Part shown: positions 57,066-64,000 of the stretch, one piece after another
Layout of the letters: every line of letters starts with the position of its first letter
Numbering within the stretch: the first letter of the stretch is position 1
DNA from: Hirudinaria manillensis
Lineage: Eukaryota > Annelida > Clitellata > Hirudinida > Hirudinidae
NCBI GenBank assembly: GCA_034509925.1
Contig: CM067529.1
Location: forward strand, 8,249,501-8,313,500
Reading direction: 5' to 3'
Length of the DNA stretch: 64,000 nt
Notes under the pieces: generated by a model
Told to the model about the DNA's origin: nothing
Seen by the model: only the letters and a program-made list of their open reading frames with translations
The model's database searches: none
Position numbers and translations under genes: made by a program

Positions 57066-59580
57066 TTACATCCTCCTAATCTTTTTATCGCCTTCTTCAT
57101 CAATGGCGGATAATTCTTTCTCATCGTAAATCATTCATTTTTCGATAAACTTACAAATTTAGAAATTATTTTTTGCGAAATTCCTTTTCTAATTAATCAG
57201 CATTTCAGCAGTTTAATTTGAATTTTATAAGATATAATAACATATTAAATTTAACATAATAATAATGTAATTTTTAGTTTAAATGATAAAATAAAAACAT
57301 TAATTCAACATAATAATTTTATTAAATTTCAATAATTCCATAAAAACGGCTAAATATTAAACATGTTAATTAAAAATATTAAACATGTTAACTGCATTCA
57401 AGTCAATAAATCATCAGAAATTTTACTTGGAAAAACTTGAAAAATCAATTATTTTAAAACAAATTAATCGACAATTTTGGCTGATTTCTGATTTAAATTT
57501 CTAAATTCTAAGCTAGCAAATCAAATTCATTATTATTATTATTATTATTATTATTAACATATTTGTTATAATTAAATTCTATTATTTAAAATAATATTCT
57601 CAATTTATTCTCAAAAATAAAATCGCGGAAGATTTAATGTCTTTGCACGTCAGTGTGTGTTTATGGCGACTTGTGATAAGGACACGAGGTTGTTAATGTG
57701 TAGATTACAAATTACTATTATTACATTTATCATTACATTTATTACAACATCTATTAATACATTTATTATTACATTTTTTTTATTACATTTATCATAACCT
57801 TTATTATCACATTTATTATCATTACATTTATTATAACCTTTATTATCACATTTATTAATACATTTATTATTACATTAATTATAACCCTTATAATAATAAC
57901 CTTAATAATAATGAATTTGATTTAACATTAAATTTATTATTACATTTATTATCACATTTATCATAACATTGACTATTTCAAATATTATTATGTTGAAAAT
58001 CGTTTATTAATAATATATTTTACTGATAAAAACAATTTATTCATGATTGCTACATTAATGATTAATTAGGTATCGTTATCAAAACTCTAAAAGATCTGCA
58101 GGTTTGTTCAGGATTTTGAGCTGGGGTTAAACTTAAGGTCAGACACAGGATCGGGTGACCTATGAGGAATTTCATTGGTTTTTTGATTTGTTGTTGTTAT
58201 AACAATTATAATTATAATTATTATAATTATAATTATAATTATATTGGATGATGATGATTGTTGAAATTTGGTGTTGATTTTGGTGATCGCTCACAAGAAG
58301 CATCTTAAAATAATTATAATTATAATAATTATTTTATCTGAGTGCCTAGAATAATAATAATAATTATTATTATTATTATGTTATAATAATATAACATAAT
58401 AATAATAATAATAATAATATGACATAATAATAATTATTATTATTATATGACTTAATAATAATATTTATTATTTGCAAAGCAGGTCCAACGCAAACCAAAG
58501 CCATGCTTTTGCTTATTTCTGCAAGTCAAAGGTGATTTGAATGGAATTAAGTTGATTAAAGAAACATTTTCCAATCTTTTTGAATCCGTGATGAGGACTT
58601 GGAAAACTATGAAGGATTAGAAATGCATTCCGTGAATGCACTTTTAATTATAGTAATAATGCATCTTTAATTATAATAACAATACACCTTTAATTATAAT
58701 AACAATACATCTTTAAGTATCGATGACATTGAAATGCATCACAGAATTAAATGTTTCATTTCGTTTCAATTGCTTTATTAATATTACATAATTGTATTTT
58801 GCTCGATTATTGACAAATATCATTTATTCGATTTAATTATTTATTTATTTAACTTATCCACTTATTTATTCTCACATATTGTTACATTTAAAGTGTGTGA
58901 AGCATGGAAATCGTTGCCAAGGCAATGAAATCCCTTCTGAACATCTTCTGAGCACCAAAAAGCAGGCGAATATAAAATGCAGGCTTAAAATTTTAAATTT
59001 AAAAAAACAAAAATGCAGTGGTGTTCGTGCTGCTCCATGTCCTCCATGTTTTTTAACAGGCAATTTGAAAGATTTACAGCTGGAAGTAATTAAAACGTCC
59101 GAAAGTTTATAAAAAGAAGAGAAGTTCATAACAAGAAGATGTTGACAAATGAGTTTGGCTTTCAATGCTTTATGGAACATCACTTGATTAATGCCGGATT
59201 TCTCAAATATTTCCACAATTATTTGACTACTGGTGATGTATGATGGAGGGATGATGATGATGATGATTGTGATTATGATTATGATGATGATTCAGACGGC
59301 CATGATGGTGATTGGTGAAGTTTGGTGATGATTTTGATGACGCTGGAGATCGCTCACAAGAAGCGTTTAATGCCGAACGTCTTAAAAGTCACTCAAACAC
59401 AAGAGATTGTCTTTTGTTTACAGTTTTCCTTTGACAGGTGAAGGTCAAATTTAAAAAAAATAATGGCATATTATATATTTTACATTATATAACTACATTT
59501 TATATAATTATTTATAACATAAATTGTATGCAAAGGCAGTATATACTGATATGCAATTTGCTGGTATGGATACAAACAGT
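57066..59580. other. AT-rich region with simple and tandem repeats
   Basis: ATTACATTTAT-like 12-bp repeats at 57718-57965, AT inverted clusters at 58200-58240 and 58350-58460, a ~29-bp repeat (CTTTAATTATAATAACAATA) at 58640-58715, and GAT runs at 59250-59290. No gene supported. Confidence 0.5.
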
Positions 59581-59581
59581 A

Positions 59582-59583
59582 TC

Positions 59584-59659
<76 letters not shown>

Positions 59660-59660
59660 T
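59582..59660 (+). repeat. (ATT)n microsatellite, ~78 bp
   Basis: A pure ATT run; the poly-Ile and poly-Tyr frames are artefacts. Confidence 0.97.
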
Positions 59661-61326
59661 ATTAATTTTAGTATTAAAGCAGTCTGGCATTCATAATACT
59701 CGTGTTAATTAAATGCTCCGGCAAATCATTTTTCATGAAAATCACAAAAATTATAATTTCTTAATGCAACTTTTTCATGAAAGATTTCTTGTGAAATCCT
59801 TTAAAATAGTAAAACAAACAGCATTTCATGTGAATTGAAGTTTTTATGAATTTATTTTTTAAAGATTTGTTGAACATTTGAAACAAAAAAGGAGCAATTA
59901 TTAGAAAGTATTAGAAAATCTTAAATCAACGCTGAAATTAGTCTCTTTCCTCCTCGAGACAATCAATCCATCTTTCTATATTTTTTTCTATTCTTTATTA
60001 TTTTTAGTAATATTTCTATTTAATATTTCTAATAATATTTCTATTTAATAATTCTAATAATGTTTCCAGTCCATAAAGATCTCAAACAAGCCTTGATTCT
60101 CCTAGACTCCCTAAAGTCACTTTTAGTTTTGAAACAAAAATTCCGACTAAATCTTCATGAGAAGCGATCTTGAAGATGAAAATATTCGACTGCCGATCAT
60201 AAATTAATTCATAATAAACCATAAATAAATAAATTCAATCATAATATGTAATAAATCATAAATAAATTCGTAATAAATCATAAATAAATAAATAAATAAA
60301 TTCCAACTCACCTTTGATTTCATTTCGCAGTCTTTCGGAGGTCCTGCATCAATGAAATGATTTCGACTAAATTTGCATATTCATTACTCGCTGGCAAATA
60401 AATAAATAAATAAATGCATATTAAGCAGTTGCAATACCACACTATAAATTTAAATATCATTATAATCCTTAATTAAATATGCATGGCTAAGTATTTCGCT
60501 TATGAATAATTAATTGCCGAAGCGTACAATTGATGTCATCAATCGGTTCCACCTCATGAATTATTTCCAACTTAAGCCCAGAATTTGAAATCCTGGTTGC
60601 ATTAGCATCTTAAAGTCTTCAGTTTCCTGCATTTCTTTTTAATTTATATTTTTTTTTAATGAATTTTTTATCGAATTCGAATTCCATTTTTTGTTAAATT
60701 AGAATGATTTTTGTTTTAAATTTCAATTAATTTAAATTTATAGATTTCTTGGGTACCGCTTGTGCCTTATCTGTGTTTCGACTTCATCCATTATGTCTCA
60801 AATTAATGTTATTACATTAAGTAGTAAGTATGCTTGTTACTTACCCTGTTACTACGTATGATTTGTCGTCTGCACATCAAATGCTGCTTTAGATTAAACC
60901 AGTTTAACCTATCGAAACCTCAGAAATCTTTCAAAACCTTGACCTTGGACTTCAACTTTCAATCTTTCGATTTATTCTTATTTTCTCGAATTTTTCAAGT
61001 AATTGTTTATTTTGTTTACCCCCGTTTCTGACGAAATTAGGGAAAAAAATGAAGGAGTAGAAAAGAAGAAAATTGGAATCCACTTGTGATGCAATTCTGA
61101 ATAAGAAATGAAGGCTTTTTATCGACCCAATAGCTCTCCTGTGTCTTAAATAAGAGAATGTTAAATGCACTTTCCTACTTGAAGGCAGGAAAAAACATTT
61201 CTCGTCACCAACATCCACAACATGAGCTCATAAATCTACGCGGCCTCATAGGACTTCATCTCCATAAAATTTCAAGACACGATCCTCGTTGTCGATCTTC
61301 TCGTTGTTGTTGTTGTTTCTGTTGTT

Positions 61327-61679
61327 GTGTTATTGTCGTCGTCGACGTTGTTATTGCAGTTGTTGTTGTCGAAAGTCATCGTCGTCATGGTCGACGGTAT
61401 TTTCGGTAAAAATTCTCACATCAAAGGTTGCTTGAAAAGCCAGGCGGAAGAGTTTTTATTGATGGGATTTCTTCGAGTCGGCATGAGAACGAGTGTAAAA
61501 CCTTATTTTCAATGGAAGCCTGGGACTCCACAAATCAAATATTTCATGCGAGCGCCATACGAACCATGAGAACATTCTCCAAGAAAGCCTTTTTGGGGCT
61601 CTTTTTTGCTGCCGGCGTTGTTTACAAGTTCCTAACGGTTCCGGAGAATGCGACTCATGAAAAAATCATTCGAATTTAA
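61327..61679 (+). CDS. Possible small ORF(s), uncertain
   Basis: Two overlapping plus-strand frames in a GC-richer patch read MGFLRVGMRTSVKPYFQWKP (to 61569) and MRTFSKKAFLGLFFAAGVVY (to 61679). The latter looks like a short membrane-anchored peptide of 37 residues. They overlap in different frames, so at most one is likely real. Both are antisense to the region just downstream of gene B, where its 3' UTR would lie. Confidence 0.2.
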
Positions 61680-61695
61680 TGATTGAAACCCAGTC

Positions 61696-61742
61696 CTAAG
61701 TCTTCGTTTCGCTCGACCGAACTGCCAATAGGAGAGCTTTTT
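61696..61742 (-). CDS. Gene B, terminal exon
   Basis: A 47-bp coding end: acceptor AAATCTCGACAG at 61743, phase 1, encoding (E)KALLLAVRSSETKT then TAG at 61696-61698. The 84-bp intron back to 61833 fits the short introns of gene A. It forms a short cytoplasmic-type tail after the membrane span in the previous exon. Confidence 0.55.
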
Positions 61743-61832
61743 CTGTCGAGATTTACAGCGGTATGCAGAGAGGGAAGGACTCAATTTGTGCGTCGTTAGC
61801 ACGAACCGATAAGAGGATCGAAAAACATTCAC

Positions 61833-61998
61833 CTGATAAACTGGAGACTTCCATCTCCTGTTTCAGCGACAATCGACAAGTCAGACGATGTAATGCGTAG
61901 ATGATGACGGCCAAACTGGCCACGAAAATTAGGCAGGCAAACGCCAACAACTGGGGACGAACAAGAACCGATTCCGACGCCTTTGAACTCCTGCAATC
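61833..61998 (-). CDS. Gene B, penultimate exon: single transmembrane segment
   Basis: A 166-bp exon lies between CCCTCAG (acceptor) and TTATCAG/GTGAAT (donor), phase 0 in and phase 1 out. It encodes DCRSSKASESVLVRPQ, a strong membrane helix (LLAFACLIFVASLAVIIYAL) and a juxtamembrane HRLTCRLSLKQEMEV. With the terminal exon this makes a protein ending in one span and a ~35-residue tail, likely type I. Upstream exons were not firmly identified. A donor-like TTCCAG/GTAATC at about 62199 would join in frame (GHSLDVFQ) but the exon start there is unclear. Family not recognised. Confidence 0.65.
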
Positions 61999-61999
61999 C

Positions 62000-64000
62000 T
62001 GAGGGAAAATCGTTATCACGTTTTTTTAGTTTGCAAGTAAACATTTGGAATGCACTCATCCCTCTCTGCTTTTAAATGAAATTCAATAAAATATAAATGG
62101 TAAAACAAAAGTTTAAATTGTATGATAATATTTAATTTATTCACGAGAAGCATAGAAAGTTAGTTTTCAATTTATGTCAAAAATATTTCTAGGAGATTAC
62201 CTGGAACACGTCAAGTGAGTGCCCCTCGAAATCATTTCATATTTTATGAGCGATTCTTTCAGAACTTCGAAGCATTTCAAATATTATTTGCTTCACTAAA
62301 GAACCGCTATCATGATCGTCGTCGCTAGTTATCACTTTTATCAAGCTTCAAAGCAATTATTCCTCCGCCGACCCATCCGACCGATTATGTTTATCAACGC
62401 AGTGATTTTATTTTCCTGCGAATTCAAATTCATTTTCGTTGGCAGCAAAAAATAAAAACGTTTCGAGTCTTCGAGTCTTAAAAAGGACGGCAATTTGCGA
62501 TGTTCTCCCGTGGAGCGAGAATCAGAATACTTTGAAAAAAAGAAAAACTCGAAGACGAAGAAATGCCGAGGAATGGAATTGAATTCCTGAAATGCAAGAG
62601 GATGACAATCGCTTTTGTTCCTCTGAGTGGCTTTCGTGATCTCTTATCGATGCTGGATTTTCTTCGTCGTCCAAATATTATTGACTCAATATTTATAACA
62701 ACCACGACGCCCATAACGATGAAAATGTCGTTACTTATGTTAAACGAATCATTGAAATAATATGTTACCATGGACTGACTGTTATTTGTAACACTTACGA
62801 TGAAGATGATGATGTTACAATGTCAATAGCATTACGGTTACAAACAAATTATTTAAATAATTAATTTTAAATAATTAATTACTGCAAACAAAATATTTAT
62901 AATAGTAATAATAATATAATAGTTACATAACATAATATACTTTATTATTATCAAAGGCACGAATGGAACTGAAAAATGAAATTATTAATCTTTTTAGTGG
63001 AAAAGATTTTATAAAAAAAAATTGAAATCCCACAAAAAAAAAGATGCTCATGGAAATAGTAGAACGAATGAATGAACGAAAAGAAAAGAAAGCATTTAAA
63101 AGCTACTGTCCCTGCTGGTGTTACGAATGAATTATTTTCATCTATTTCCAACAATGACATGGCGATCACAGGATGAGCACTTTTCAGACATTTTCTCGAA
63201 CATTTTTCATTCATTAATTTTAAAACAACGGAAATCGTGAAGAGACTGTTACTTATTCCGTCTTATTTCTAACCCACTACGTCTCCTTCTATAAGAATAG
63301 AATGAAGATGATTGAATTCGTGCCAACAAAAAGTCCGTCATTTGAATGTACGGTTCTCTTTAAAGATTTCTTAGGCGCTGAAATGCTTCGACAAATATTT
63401 CATGGCGGAACCTTGCATCTACTTTTTACATCTTTTACATCTCAAGGACGCCGTTTAGAAATTCCATCAGAGTTTGCAACAAGTAAAACACTTTTCATTT
63501 TTGAAACTGTCAAATGAATATTTGACAAAATAAGCCCTGAGCATGTAACGAACGTATTAATCTTCAGTGCAACGACCGCAGACCGTACGCATTGGAATAA
63601 CTTATTACGAGGAAGCACAAGAGTCTACAAGATTTATCCGAGCAAATAAACAACAGAAAATGTACAAAGCGAAATTATGAAAGGCACAAGCGAAAAAAAA
63701 TTGAAAGTAAATTCTGCAAAATACAGCAACCCTGGCGACTTTACATCAGAACATCAGAACGGGGAGAGCAGTGGTCCGCTACGTAGCAGCTTGAAATATT
63801 CTTTCCTATCCTTCGCTCGTGTCAATAATGTCAGTCGGGCACAATCGCTTGCAATCGTGAACTGAATATCACGAGTCCTCACGTTGTGAGACTTAAAGAC
63901 TAACAAAAAAGATTATGAAACAACAACTCGTAAAGCGATTCATTGCGGTCTCGTAAAGTTATTGCTCGATGCTCAGAAACGCAATCAATTTTAACAACGA
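62000..64000. other. Right end: no firm gene
   Basis: May contain further gene B exons on the minus strand (for example an acidic frame near 62560-62670, DDEENPASIRDHESHSEEQK) but no acceptable splice pair was found. The plus-strand frames at 63302-63517 and 63677-63865 have ordinary amino-acid composition without motifs or splice support. Confidence 0.35.

Overview
The window reads as nuclear DNA of an invertebrate animal. It is roughly two-thirds A+T, full of simple repeats, has genes split by short GT-AG introns, and carries R2-like and LTR retroelements. Nothing seen fixes the phylum.

Layout. 1-10.5 kb: the minus strand holds most of one multi-exon gene (gene A). Eleven exons can be chained by splice sites and matching reading phase. 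They encode an acidic N-terminal part, a cysteine-rich ectodomain and at least three membrane spans, and the gene runs off the left edge. 10.5-15.8 kb: no convincing gene; triplet repeats, a 210-bp solo LTR (13766-13975) and a LINE/SINE-like 3' end. 15.8-23.9 kb: two apparently intact R2-clade non-LTR retrotransposons in the same minus orientation, separated and bounded by (ATT)n arrays. 24-29.9 kb: repeats and two short coding-like patches. 29.9-31.8 kb: a complete non-autonomous LTR retroelement with a SAP-domain ORF, a tRNA-Leu-type primer site, a polypurine tract and near-identical LTRs. 32.1-32.8 kb: a 152-bp pentanucleotide array, then a perfect 104-bp inverted repeat. 35.3-36.8 kb: a broken plus-strand retroelement with RT and endonuclease fragments, also bounded by AAT arrays. 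37-61 kb: mostly AT-rich DNA with micro- and minisatellites, a composite retroelement scrap near 48 kb, a possible exon at 48.75 kb and a 312-bp pentanucleotide array at 51.7 kb. 61.7-62.0 kb: the last two exons of a second minus-strand membrane-protein gene (gene B).

The most notable signals are: (1) a group of endonuclease-bearing LINEs associated with AAT microsatellites that share a 5' leader signature across three copies; (2) a short SAP-domain LTR element that lacks pol; (3) an unrecognised multi-exon membrane protein; (4) a perfectly identical long inverted repeat; and (5) an apparent excess of the palindrome CACGTG. All calls come from reading sequence; no database search was possible.
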